The translations under genes were made by a program, and so were the position numbers. Below the pieces are notes generated by a model that did not search any database, had not been told where the DNA came from, and worked only from the letters and a program-made list of their open reading frames with translations. Below are positions 1 to 5,110 of a DNA stretch of 5,110 bases, in pieces. Source of the stretch: Actinomycetes bacterium (GTDB taxonomy: Bacteria > Actinomycetota > Actinomycetes > Actinomycetales > Cellulomonadaceae); assembly GCA_023401045.1 (NCBI GenBank), contig JAEXEM010000438.1, forward strand, positions 1 through 5,110, in the 5' to 3' direction. Every line of letters starts with the position of its first letter. Position 1 is the stretch's first letter.

Positions 1-1814
1 CGCTCGCGCCGGCTCGGCCGCACCGCGAGCAGCGCCCAGAGGATCGTCGCGAGGTCGACGGCCTCCTGCAGCCAGGCGCCGACGAGCGCGGGCAGGGCCC
101 CGAACGCGGCGACGAGCATGAGCGCGAGCGACAGGCCGACGCCGATGCCGATGGCCTGCCACGCGACGCGCATGGTGCGTCGGCCGATCTGCACGGCCCG
201 CGCCGCCCGCGAGAGGTCGTCGACGGTGATGACGACGTCCGCGGACTCGCTGGCGGCGCTCGCCCCGCGGGCGCCCATGGCGACGCCGACGTCCGCCGCC
301 GCGAGCACGGGTGCGTCGTTGACGCCGTCGCCGACCATCATGACCGGCCGGTGGGGCGCGGTGCGGATCGCCTCGACCTTGTCCTGCGGGAGCAGCTCGG
401 CGCGGACGTCGTCGATGCCGGCCTCGGCGGCGATGCGCCGGGCGACCTTCGTGCTGTCACCGGTGAGCATCATCGTCGTGCCCACCCCGGCGCGGTGCAG
501 GGCGGCGATGGTCGCCCGGGCCTCGGGGCGCAGCTCGTCGGCGAGCTCGAGCCGCCCGGCGGCGCGTCCGTCGACCGCGACGTGGACGGCCGTGCCGCCG
601 TTCGACTCCGGCGCCGCGCCCGTCTCCTGCTCGACGAACCGCGCGCTGCCGACGACGACGGTGTGCCCGTCGACCGTCCCGCGCAGACCGTGGGCGGGCA
701 CCTCGACGAGGTCCTCGGCCGGTGGGACCGGCCGCCCGGTCTCGCAGGCGCGCGTGACCACGGCCTCGGCGAGCGGGTGCGTCGAGTACTGCTCGACCGC
801 TGCCGCGAGCAGCAGCAGGTCGTCCGGGGCCATGACGTCCGACTCCACCCCGACGACCTGCGGGCGACCGTGCGTGAGCGTGCCGGTCTTGTCGAACGCG
901 GCCGTGCGGGCGTGCGCGAGCTGCTCGAGGGTCCCGCTGCTCTTGACGATGATCCCGGCGCGCGCCGAACGTGACATGCCGCCCATGAACGCGACCGGCG
1001 CGGCGATGATGAGCGGGCACGGGGTCGCCACGACGAGCACCTCGGCGATGCGCGCCGGGTCGCCCGAGACCAGCCAGGCGACGACGGCCAGTGCGAACGC
1101 GACGAGCGTGAACGGCACCGCGACCCGGTCGGCGAGCCGCACGAACGGCGCCTTCGAGTCCTGCGCCTCGCGGACGAGCGCGATGATCCGCTGGTACTGC
1201 GAGTCCGCCGCCGCCGCGGTGGCGCGCACCTCGATCGCCTCGCCGCCGTTGACGGACCCCGACAGCAGGTCGTCGTCGCGGTCGTGGTCGACGGGCAGCG
1301 ACTCCCCGGTGAGCGACGACTCGTCGAGGGTCGCGCCGTCGGACTCGAGCACGCCGTCGACGGGGACGACCTCGAACGGGCGCACGAGCACGCGGTCCCC
1401 GACGACGACCTGCTCGACGGGCACGTCGGTGACCGTGCCGTCCGCCGAGAGCAGGTGCGCGGTGCGGGGTGCGTTCTGCAGCAGCCCGGTGAGCTCGCGC
1501 CGGGCCCGCCCGGCGGCGTAGTCCTCCAGCGCCTCCCCGCCGGAGAGCATGAGGCACACGACGAGCGCCGCCCAGTACTCCCCGACGGCGACCGTCGAGC
1601 CGATCGCCGTGACGGCGAGCAGGTCGATGCCACGGTTGCCGGCCCGCAGGTCCGCGATCATCCCGCGCGCCTGCGAGAGCGCGACGAGGACGGCGAAGCC
1701 GGACACGACCCACCGGGCGACGGTGTGCTGCCCGGTCGCCTCGAGCAGGCCGCCGACGGCTGCGACCGTGAGGGTCGCGAGCACCCACGGGTAGGCGAGC
1801 AGTCGGTTGCGCAT
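1..1814 (-). CDS. Heavy-metal translocating P1B-type ATPase (C-terminal end cut by window)
   Basis: This is an inner-membrane pump that couples ATP hydrolysis to transition-metal transport, normally efflux. The frame is open from the ATG at 1814 to the window edge (604 codons), so only the last few residues are missing. In order it has two hydrophobic segments (about 10-26 and 33-48), a TM pair (63-92), the actuator TGES (169-172), a TM pair (about 224-280) with the metal-site motif TPCP (264-267), the phosphorylation motif DKTGT (D308), the P1B-specific HP dipeptide (H346-P347), TGD (451-453), GDGVND (495-500), and a last TM pair (about 550-598) with QEAVD (583-587). There is no N-terminal HMA or His-rich metal-binding domain; TM1 begins almost at the start codon. 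From memory, TPC in the metal-site helix with QExxD in the last helices resembles the P1B-5 (Ni/Fe) group rather than CPC copper or zinc pumps, so the metal is uncertain. It lies 64 bp downstream of the monooxygenase on the same strand but appears to have its own promoter. Family certain, substrate not. Confidence 0.93.
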   Translation of the reverse strand, partial: MRNRLLAYPWVLATLTVAAVGGLLEATGQHTVARWVVSGFAVLVALSQARGMIADLRAGNRGIDLLAVTAIGSTVAVGEYWAALVVCLMLSGGEALEDYAAGRARRELTGLLQNAPRTAHLLSADGTVTDVPVEQVVVGDRVLVRPFEVVPVDGVLESDGATLDESSLTGESLPVDHDRDDDLLSGSVNGGEAIEVRATAAAADSQYQRIIALVREAQDSKAPFVRLADRVAVPFTLVAFALAVVAWLVSGDPARIAEVLVVATPCPLIIAAPVAFMGGMSRSARAGIIVKSSGTLEQLAHARTAAFDKTGTLTHGRPQVVGVESDVMAPDDLLLLAAAVEQYSTHPLAEAVVTRACETGRPVPPAEDLVEVPAHGLRGTVDGHTVVVGSARFVEQETGAAPESNGGTAVHVAVDGRAAGRLELADELRPEARATIAALHRAGVGTTMMLTGDSTKVARRIAAEAGIDDVRAELLPQDKVEAIRTAPHRPVMMVGDGVNDAPVLAAADVGVAMGARGASAASESADVVITVDDLSRAARAVQIGRRTMRVAWQAIGIGVGLSLALMLVAAFGALPALVGAWLQEAVDLATILWALLAVRPSRRE

Positions 1815-1820
1815 ACCTCT

Positions 1821-1849
1821 GGGATACGTCGGCGCGGAGGATCTGTCCA
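1821..1849 (-). promoter_or_regulatory. Candidate promoter of the metal ATPase, giving a leaderless mRNA
   Basis: Read on the minus strand, TGGACA (1849-1844, five of six matches to TTGACA) is followed after exactly 17 bp by TATCCC (1826-1821, three of six matches to TATAAT). A start site about seven bases beyond the -10 falls at or beside 1814, the A of the ATPase ATG. The only purine-rich stretch near that ATG, AGAGG, ends one base before it, too close for a normal ribosome binding site. Both facts fit a leaderless transcript, which is common in actinobacteria. The -10 match is weak, so this is a prediction. Confidence 0.4.
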
Positions 1850-1855
1850 GGAAGG

Positions 1856-1869
1856 TCAGGCTCGCCTGA
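1856..1869. promoter_or_regulatory. 14-bp palindrome upstream of the ATPase promoter
   Basis: TCAGGC-TC-GCCTGA is a perfect inverted repeat with 6-bp arms and a 2-bp centre. It lies directly upstream of the proposed -35 element (about -42 to -55 from the predicted start) in the 64-bp gap between the monooxygenase stop and the ATPase start. It could be the binding site of a dimeric, possibly metal-responsive, regulator. As RNA it would form only a 5-bp stem with a CGAG tetraloop and no following U-tract, so it is a poor intrinsic terminator. GC-rich DNA yields such repeats by chance fairly often. Confidence 0.3.
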
Positions 1870-1878
1870 TCTGCACGT

Positions 1879-3186
1879 CTACCGCTGTGCGGCGGCCCCT
1901 GCGCCGTGGCCGAGGTTGACCCGAGCGCCCGGCTCGATCGTCGGACCTGCGGCGTTGAGCCGGTCGACGGCGAACCCGGCAGCCGCCTTGTACCCGGCCA
2001 TGAACGCGTCGCGCTCCGCTGCGGGCACGACGTCCTCGATGTCGTCGAACTCACCCCCGCAGCGCTCGTCGACGAGGTCGAGCAACCCGAACGGCCCGGC
2101 GCCGCGGTTCCGCAGGACGAGCTGCGAGACCGGTCCGCAGAGCTGCTCGTCGAACGCGGTGAGCGCCTTCGCAGTGACGCCGTGGCGCAGCAGCGCCGCG
2201 CCGAGCACGCGCGCGTCGACGACGGCCTGGCTCGCGCCGTTCGAGCCCGTCGGGTACATCGCGTGCGCGGCGTCCCCGACGAGCAGCACCGGGCCGTCCT
2301 GCCAGGTCGGCACCGGGTCGCGGTCGATCATCGGGTTCTCGTAGACGACGTCCGCACGCGCGATGAGGTCCGGCACGTCGAGCCAGTCGTAGGTCCAGTC
2401 CGCGAAGTGCGGCAGGACGTCCTCGACGCCGACCTGCCGGAACCAGCCGGTGCGGTCCGCGGCCTGCGCGTCGACGGTGATCTCGGCGATCCAGTTCGTC
2501 GTCGCCAGGCCCGTCACGGGGTCGGCCGGGGAGATGGGGTAGAGGACGACGCGGTGGCGGTTCGAGCCGACACCGACGAACGACGAGCCGGTACGGATCG
2601 GCACCGCCTGCGTCGTGCCGCGCCACATGGTCGTGCCGCCCCAGTGGATCGGCGGCTGGTCGGGGTGCATCTGCGCACGCACCGCCGAGTGGATGCCGTC
2701 GGCCCCGACGAGCAGGGTGCCGTGCTCGCGCCACGTCGTGCCGTCGGTGTGCTGCCCGACGGCGGTGACCGACCCGTCCGGGTGGGTCTCATAGCCGGTG
2801 ACGCGGTGGTCGAGGCGGATCGCGTCGTCCCCGGCCCGCTCCCGCAGCACCTGCGCGAGGAGCATCTGGAGGCGGCCGCGGTGCACGGCGTACTGCGGCC
2901 AGCGGTAGCCGGCCCACTCGCCGCGCGGCTCGCTGTAGACCTCGTGCCCGTTCCGCCCGACGAGCGCCCACTCCCGCGCCCGCACCCCGATGGTGTCGAG
3001 CAGGTCCGGGCCGATGCCGAGGTCGCCGAGCTCGCGCACCGCGTTCGGCTGCAGGTTGATGCCCACCCCGAGCGGGGCGAGCTCCGGCGCGCCCTCGAGC
3101 ACGGTGAACGGCACGCCGATCTGGTGGAGCGTCAGCCCGACGGCCAGCCCGCCGATGCCGCCACCGGCGACGAGGACGCGCGTCAT
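1879..3186 (-). CDS. PhzS-like FAD-dependent aromatic monooxygenase
   Basis: This is a 435-aa single-component flavoprotein hydroxylase of the p-hydroxybenzoate hydroxylase/UbiH fold, a family that uses NAD(P)H and O2 to hydroxylate an aromatic ring. Diagnostic motifs are the N-terminal dinucleotide fold GGGIGG (8-13) with E31 ending the second strand, the PLGVGINLQPNAV segment (38-50), HRGRLQ (102-107), the DG motif GADGIHSAVR (161-170), and GDAAHAMYPTGSNGASQ from G304 with D305 contacting FAD. The wording PLGVGIN, SEPRG, MWRG and MYPTGSNGASQ resembles the flavin-dependent oxidoreductase group containing PhzS more than classical salicylate hydroxylases. The ATG at 3186 is chosen because the glycine motif follows it directly and it overlaps the upstream stop as ATGA; GGGGGG (3199-3194) seven bases ahead may be the ribosome site. 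An upstream in-frame ATG (3279) would only add residues lying inside the DUF3237 gene. The divergent gentisate dioxygenase suggests it makes gentisate or an analogue, for example from 3-hydroxybenzoate, but the sequence alone does not fix the substrate. Stop is TAG. Confidence 0.93.
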   Translation of the reverse strand: MTRVLVAGGGIGGLAVGLTLHQIGVPFTVLEGAPELAPLGVGINLQPNAVRELGDLGIGPDLLDTIGVRAREWALVGRNGHEVYSEPRGEWAGYRWPQYAVHRGRLQMLLAQVLRERAGDDAIRLDHRVTGYETHPDGSVTAVGQHTDGTTWREHGTLLVGADGIHSAVRAQMHPDQPPIHWGGTTMWRGTTQAVPIRTGSSFVGVGSNRHRVVLYPISPADPVTGLATTNWIAEITVDAQAADRTGWFRQVGVEDVLPHFADWTYDWLDVPDLIARADVVYENPMIDRDPVPTWQDGPVLLVGDAAHAMYPTGSNGASQAVVDARVLGAALLRHGVTAKALTAFDEQLCGPVSQLVLRNRGAGPFGLLDLVDERCGGEFDDIEDVVPAAERDAFMAGYKAAAGFAVDRLNAAGPTIEPGARVNLGHGAGAAAQR

Positions 3187-3662
3187 GCCGGCACCCCCCG
3201 CTCGACGGTCCAGAGGTCCAGCTGGACGGTGCCGGCCCGCCGGGCGCCGCTCGTGACGAGCACGAGCCGGTTGAGCCACGTCCAGTCGGGGTGGCCGCTC
3301 TCGAGGCGGGTCGTCGAGAGCATGGAGTACGCCTCCGGCGGGGTCGGCTCACCGGACGCGAGCCGTGCCATGACGTCGGGCGGGCCGTACCGGAAGCCCT
3401 GGTCGACGACCTCGACGAGCGCGCCGTCGTCGGTGCGGAAGGTGTAGCGGGCGTCCATCGCGGCGACGTCGTCCGGGCCGACGGTCTGCCAGTCGGCGCC
3501 GACGCCGAGGATCGTGCCGGTGACCTTGCCCGTCACCGTCCCCCCGACGACGGGCACGACGCGCCGTCGCCCGGTCCGGCCGTGACCGAGGTCGAGGGGT
3601 GGTCCGAGCTCGACCTCGAGCGTGCAGAACGGGCTGAGGGTCGGCGGCGGCAGTGCCGGCAT
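3183..3662 (-). CDS. DUF3237 (UPF0311) family protein
   Basis: This 159-aa soluble protein has no signal peptide or membrane segment. It matches the DUF3237 family by recall of its conserved pattern: an ELGPP-type first strand (residues 18-22), a GRRRVVPVVGG segment (31-41), the GADWQ motif (55-59), DARYTFRTDDGALVEV (70-85), YGPPDVMARL (92-101), and a C-terminal WLNR (129-132) followed by TSGARR. The length is typical for a single-domain member. No enzymatic function is established for the family that I know of, and I do not assign one. The ATG at 3662 is supported by GGAGG at 3672-3668 with a 5-base spacer; the longer open frame reaching back to 3899 runs through the regulatory gap into the divergent gene and is not coding. 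Its TGA overlaps the monooxygenase ATG by four bases (ATGA), so the two proteins are probably made in step. A role in handling or further converting the monooxygenase substrate or product is an inference from this coupling. Confidence 0.88.
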   Translation of the reverse strand: MPALPPPTLSPFCTLEVELGPPLDLGHGRTGRRRVVPVVGGTVTGKVTGTILGVGADWQTVGPDDVAAMDARYTFRTDDGALVEVVDQGFRYGPPDVMARLASGEPTPPEAYSMLSTTRLESGHPDWTWLNRLVLVTSGARRAGTVQLDLWTVERGVPA

Positions 3663-3667
3663 GGGGT

Positions 3668-3672
3668 CCTCC
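3668..3672 (-). promoter_or_regulatory. Ribosome binding site that fixes the DUF3237 start
   Basis: GGAGG on the minus strand lies 5 bases before the ATG at 3662. It selects this ATG over the longer in-frame extension, which would otherwise swallow the whole divergent promoter region. Confidence 0.8.
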
Positions 3673-3691
3673 CCGGACGTCGGTGCCGGGA

Positions 3692-3721
3692 CGGTACTGC
3701 CCGCGCGGGCGACGGCGGTAC
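3692..3721. repeat. CGGTAC direct repeats flanking a 12-bp palindrome
   Basis: CGGTAC occurs at 3692-3697 and again at 3716-3721, 24 bp apart start to start, and the perfect palindrome GCCCGCGCGGGC (3699-3710) lies between them. The cluster sits in the expected 5' leader of the DUF3237-monooxygenase transcript, just upstream of its ribosome site, so it could act on DNA (operator) or RNA (small hairpin). A GC-only palindrome is weak evidence in this base composition. Confidence 0.25.
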
Positions 3722-3728
3722 GGGGTCT

Positions 3729-3756
3729 CACGACACGGTCGGTCGCCGCAGTCGTG
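3729..3756. repeat. Inverted repeat CACGAC-N16-GTCGTG
   Basis: Two perfect 6-bp arms (3729-3734 and 3751-3756) are separated by 16 bp in the middle of the divergent gap. The centre-to-centre distance of 22 bp is about two helical turns, so both arms face the same side of the DNA. It may be a regulator site or chance. Confidence 0.2.
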
Positions 3757-3807
3757 CCTCGGGTCGCGCATGCGTGGGGCCCCGTCCGACCTGCGCTCTT
3801 CCGCTCC

Positions 3808-3836
3808 TCGACCTGCGGCCCTATCGTTGGCATACC
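3808..3836 (+). promoter_or_regulatory. Candidate promoter for the gentisate dioxygenase unit
   Basis: TCGACC (3808-3813, four of six to TTGACA) and CATACC (3831-3836, three of six to TATAAT) are 17 bp apart, which would start transcription near 3843 with a leader of about 28 bases. TATCGT (3822-3827) is an alternative -10 but has a poor -35. In either case the palindrome at 3824-3841 overlaps the -10. Confidence 0.3.
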
Positions 3837-3848
3837 AACGACTGGCAA
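3820..3848 (-). promoter_or_regulatory. Candidate promoter for the DUF3237-monooxygenase unit
   Basis: On the minus strand TTGCCA (3848-3843, five of six to TTGACA) is followed after 17 bp by GATAGG (3825-3820, three of six to TATAAT). The palindrome lies almost wholly in the spacer. Transcription would begin near 3813, leaving a leader of about 150 bases that includes both other repeat clusters. The -10 is weak; a start nearer the gene is not excluded. Confidence 0.3.
3824..3841. promoter_or_regulatory. Candidate shared operator, perfect palindrome
   Basis: TCGTTGG-CATA-CCAACGA has two perfect 7-bp arms around a 4-bp centre. Its core TTGGCATACCAA resembles the TTGG-N4-CCAA / TGGTATACCA sites bound by FadR-type GntR repressors, as I recall that family. 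The last arm's CAACGAC (3836-3842) is repeated at 3846-3852, exactly 10 bp on, one helical turn away. The palindrome overlaps candidate promoters in both directions, so a bound repressor would block both. The regulator is not in the window and its family is inferred only from site shape. Confidence 0.55.
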
Positions 3849-3858
3849 CGACGCCACC

Positions 3859-3865
3859 GAGGAGG
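3859..3865 (+). promoter_or_regulatory. Ribosome binding site that fixes the dioxygenase GTG start
   Basis: GAGGAGG ends 5 bases before the GTG at 3871. This favours GTG over the ATG three codons later (3880) and over the extended frame that begins at 3622 inside the divergent gene. Confidence 0.85.
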
Positions 3866-3870
3866 CCACC

Positions 3871-4962
3871 GTGCAGCAGATGGACGGCACCGCCGACACC
3901 CCGGAGCTCCAGCAGCTCTACGCCGACTTCGAGGCCGAGAGCCTGGCGCCGCTGTGGACGCAGCGCGACGACCTCATGCCGATGAGCCCCTCGCCCAAGG
4001 CGATCCCCTTCGTGTGGCGGTGGAAGGCGCTCTACGACATCGCCGAGCGCTCCGGGAAGCTCGTGCCCGTCGGCCGCGGCGGTGAGCGGCGCGCCATGGG
4101 CCTGGCCAACCCAGGCCTGCCGGGCACCGCGTACGCCACCCCGACGCTGTGGTGCGCCATCCAGTACCTCGGTGGGCACGAGACCGCGCCCGAGCACCGG
4201 CACAGCCAGAACGCCTTCCGCTTCGTCGTCGAGGGCGAGGGGGTGTGGACCGTCGTCAACGGCGACCCCGTCGCCATGCGGCGCGGCGACCTGCTGCTCA
4301 CCCCCGGCTGGAACTTCCACGGCCACCACAACGACACCGACCGGCCGATGGCCTGGATCGACGGGCTCGACGTTCCGTTCTCCCACTACACCGACGTCGG
4401 CTTCTTCGAGTTCGGGTCCGAGCGCGTCACCGACGAGGCCTCCCCGGACGTCTCGCGCTCCGAGCGGCTGTGGGCCCACCCCGGCCTGCGCCCGCTCTCG
4501 GGGCTGCAGGACCAGACGAGCTCGCCGCTGGCCGCCTACCGCTGGGAGCACACCGACCGGGCGCTCACCGAGCAGCTCAGGCTCGAGGACGAAGGGCACC
4601 CGGCGACCGTCGAGCAGGGCCACGCCGCCATCCGGTACGTCAACCCGACGACCGGCGGCGACGTCATGCCGACGATCCGCTGCGAGTTCCACCGGCTGCG
4701 CGCCGGCGCCGAGACCCCCGCGCGTCACGAGGTCGGGTCCTCGGTGTGGCAGGTCTTCGAGGGCGAGGGCACCGTCGTCCTCGGCGGCACCGAGCACCGC
4801 GTCGAGACCGGTGACCTGTTCGCCGTGCCGAGCTGGGTGCCGTGGTCGCTGCACGCCGACACGCAGTTCGACCTCTTCCGGTTCACCGACGGCCCGATCA
4901 TCGACCGCCTGCAGTTCACCCGGACCTTCGTGCCCGGCCAGCGCAACGAGGACCTCGCGTGA
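3871..4962 (+). CDS. Gentisate 1,2-dioxygenase
   Basis: This 363-aa cytoplasmic bicupin enzyme would use Fe(II) and O2 to open the ring of gentisate (2,5-dihydroxybenzoate) to maleylpyruvate. Length and order fit the family: an N-terminal helical part with LWTQRDDLMP and PFVWRW (to about residue 51), a metal-binding cupin with APEHRHSQNAFRFVVEGEG (106-124) and TPGWNFHGHHND (144-155), the IDGLDVP segment, and a C-terminal cupin (about 265-345). The iron ligands should be H109, H111 and H150; this H-x-H-x38-H spacing is that of characterised gentisate dioxygenases as I recall them. Aligning the two cupins internally puts R285, E287 and W325 at the ligand positions of the second, so only the first binds metal, as is normal here. 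The start is GTG with a strong GAGGAGG five bases ahead. The stop overlaps the next gene as GTGA. A relative acting on salicylate or 1-hydroxy-2-naphthoate is possible, since these homologues are hard to separate by sequence, but gentisate fits the neighbours best. Confidence 0.92.
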   Translation: MQQMDGTADTPELQQLYADFEAESLAPLWTQRDDLMPMSPSPKAIPFVWRWKALYDIAERSGKLVPVGRGGERRAMGLANPGLPGTAYATPTLWCAIQYLGGHETAPEHRHSQNAFRFVVEGEGVWTVVNGDPVAMRRGDLLLTPGWNFHGHHNDTDRPMAWIDGLDVPFSHYTDVGFFEFGSERVTDEASPDVSRSERLWAHPGLRPLSGLQDQTSSPLAAYRWEHTDRALTEQLRLEDEGHPATVEQGHAAIRYVNPTTGGDVMPTIRCEFHRLRAGAETPARHEVGSSVWQVFEGEGTVVLGGTEHRVETGDLFAVPSWVPWSLHADTQFDLFRFTDGPIIDRLQFTRTFVPGQRNEDLA

Positions 4963-5110
4963 GGCTCGGGACGCTGCGGCTGGCAGCCCCGGGGGACGGC
5001 TCGCCGACGGCGACCGTCGCCGTGCGCGTCGACGACGACCACGCCGTCGAGCTGCCCGGGGTCCCCGACGTCGGTGCGCTGCTCGCCGACGCCGCCTGGC
5101 GGGACCGGGC
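4959..5110 (+). CDS. Fumarylacetoacetate hydrolase family protein, N-terminal fragment
   Basis: Only the first 50 codons are in the window. The N-terminus (MRLGTLRL, then VAVRVDDDHAVELPGVPDVGALLADAAWR) has the shape of the short beta domain that opens FAH-family C-C hydrolases; the catalytic metal-binding domain would lie beyond the right edge. In gentisate pathways this family supplies fumarylpyruvate (or maleylpyruvate) hydrolase, giving pyruvate plus fumarate or maleate. The start is GTG at 4959, sharing GTGA with the dioxygenase stop, and GAGGA (4948-4952) inside the dioxygenase end lies six bases ahead. The assignment rests on a short N-terminus and the gene order. Confidence 0.75.
   Translation, partial: MRLGTLRLAAPGDGSPTATVAVRVDDDHAVELPGVPDVGALLADAAWRDR

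Larger units (their letters stand above)
3663..3870. other. Divergent intergenic control region
   Basis: This 208-bp gap separates the two start codons. Open frames crossing it lack family similarity and start signals of their own. It holds ribosome sites at both edges, a set of repeats near the DUF3237 side (3692-3721), an inverted repeat (3729-3756), and a strong palindrome close to the dioxygenase side (3824-3841). No regulator gene lies in the window. Confidence 0.75.

Noticed and set aside
118..1788. Several long frames on both strands over the ATPase region
   Set aside because: They are in the wrong frame or strand relative to the uninterrupted ATPase frame with TGES, TPCP, DKTGT and GDGVND, and their translations are compositionally biased.
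1849..1860. ACCTTCC on the minus strand as a MerR/CueR-type metal-sensor site
   Set aside because: Only one half-site is present; there is no matching GGAAGGT at the required spacing.
1906..3447. 513-codon plus-strand open frame opposite the monooxygenase and DUF3237 genes
   Set aside because: Its translation is an Arg/Val/Asp/Pro-rich low-complexity shadow with no recognisable motifs, while the opposite strand carries complete, motif-bearing genes.
3767..3774. CGCATGCG 8-bp palindrome in the divergent gap
   Set aside because: It is short, does not extend outward, lies in no clear promoter position, and is expected by chance.
3622..3870. 83-residue N-terminal extension of the dioxygenase
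   Set aside because: It would overlap the divergent DUF3237 start and the operator region, has no family similarity, and the GTG at 3871 has a strong ribosome site.
3663..3899. 79-residue N-terminal extension of DUF3237
   Set aside because: It runs through the promoter region into the dioxygenase gene; GGAGG at 3672-3668 marks the ATG at 3662.
3349..4854. 501-codon minus-strand open frame across the dioxygenase
   Set aside because: It crosses the promoter gap and is antisense to a clear gentisate dioxygenase. Open antisense frames are expected at this GC content.
4600..4900. Loss of metal ligands in the second cupin of the dioxygenase as a sign of decay
   Set aside because: R285, E287 and W325 replace the His ligands, but a metal-free C-terminal cupin is normal for gentisate dioxygenases.

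Overview
This is very GC-rich DNA with strong G/C preference at third codon positions, purine-rich Shine-Dalgarno sequences, GTG starts and ATGA/GTGA gene overlaps. Together these point to a chromosomal segment of an actinobacterium. A Micrococcales-type organism such as a Cellulomonas relative is my guess; no marker gene confirms it. I see no mobile element, tRNA, rRNA or CRISPR array, and coding density is high.

Layout: two transcription units diverge from a 208-bp regulatory gap (3663-3870). Rightward lies a gentisate 1,2-dioxygenase (3871-4962), followed by the start of a fumarylacetoacetate-hydrolase-family gene (4959 to the window edge) that overlaps it by a GTGA junction. Leftward lie a small DUF3237-family protein (3662-3183), a PhzS-like FAD-dependent aromatic monooxygenase (3186-1879) joined to it by an ATGA overlap, and, after a 64-bp gap, a heavy-metal P1B-type ATPase (1814 to the left edge, missing only its extreme C-terminus).

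How it works together: the rightward genes are the ring-cleaving and hydrolytic steps of the gentisate pathway (gentisate to maleylpyruvate, then a C-C hydrolase acting on maleyl- or fumarylpyruvate). The monooxygenase is the natural candidate for making gentisate or a gentisate-like 2,5-dihydroxy aromatic from a monohydroxylated precursor. DUF3237 has no established function, but its translational coupling to the monooxygenase ties it to the same step. A perfect 7-bp-arm palindrome (3824-3841) sits where candidate promoters for both directions overlap, so one regulator, not in the window, could control both arms. The metal ATPase seems separately transcribed: a sigma70-like promoter is spaced so that transcription would begin at or next to its ATG (a leaderless mRNA), and a 14-bp palindrome lies just upstream of that promoter.

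Nothing here is a clearly new system. The points most worth following are the DUF3237-monooxygenase pair, the shared operator, and the leaderless ATPase promoter.
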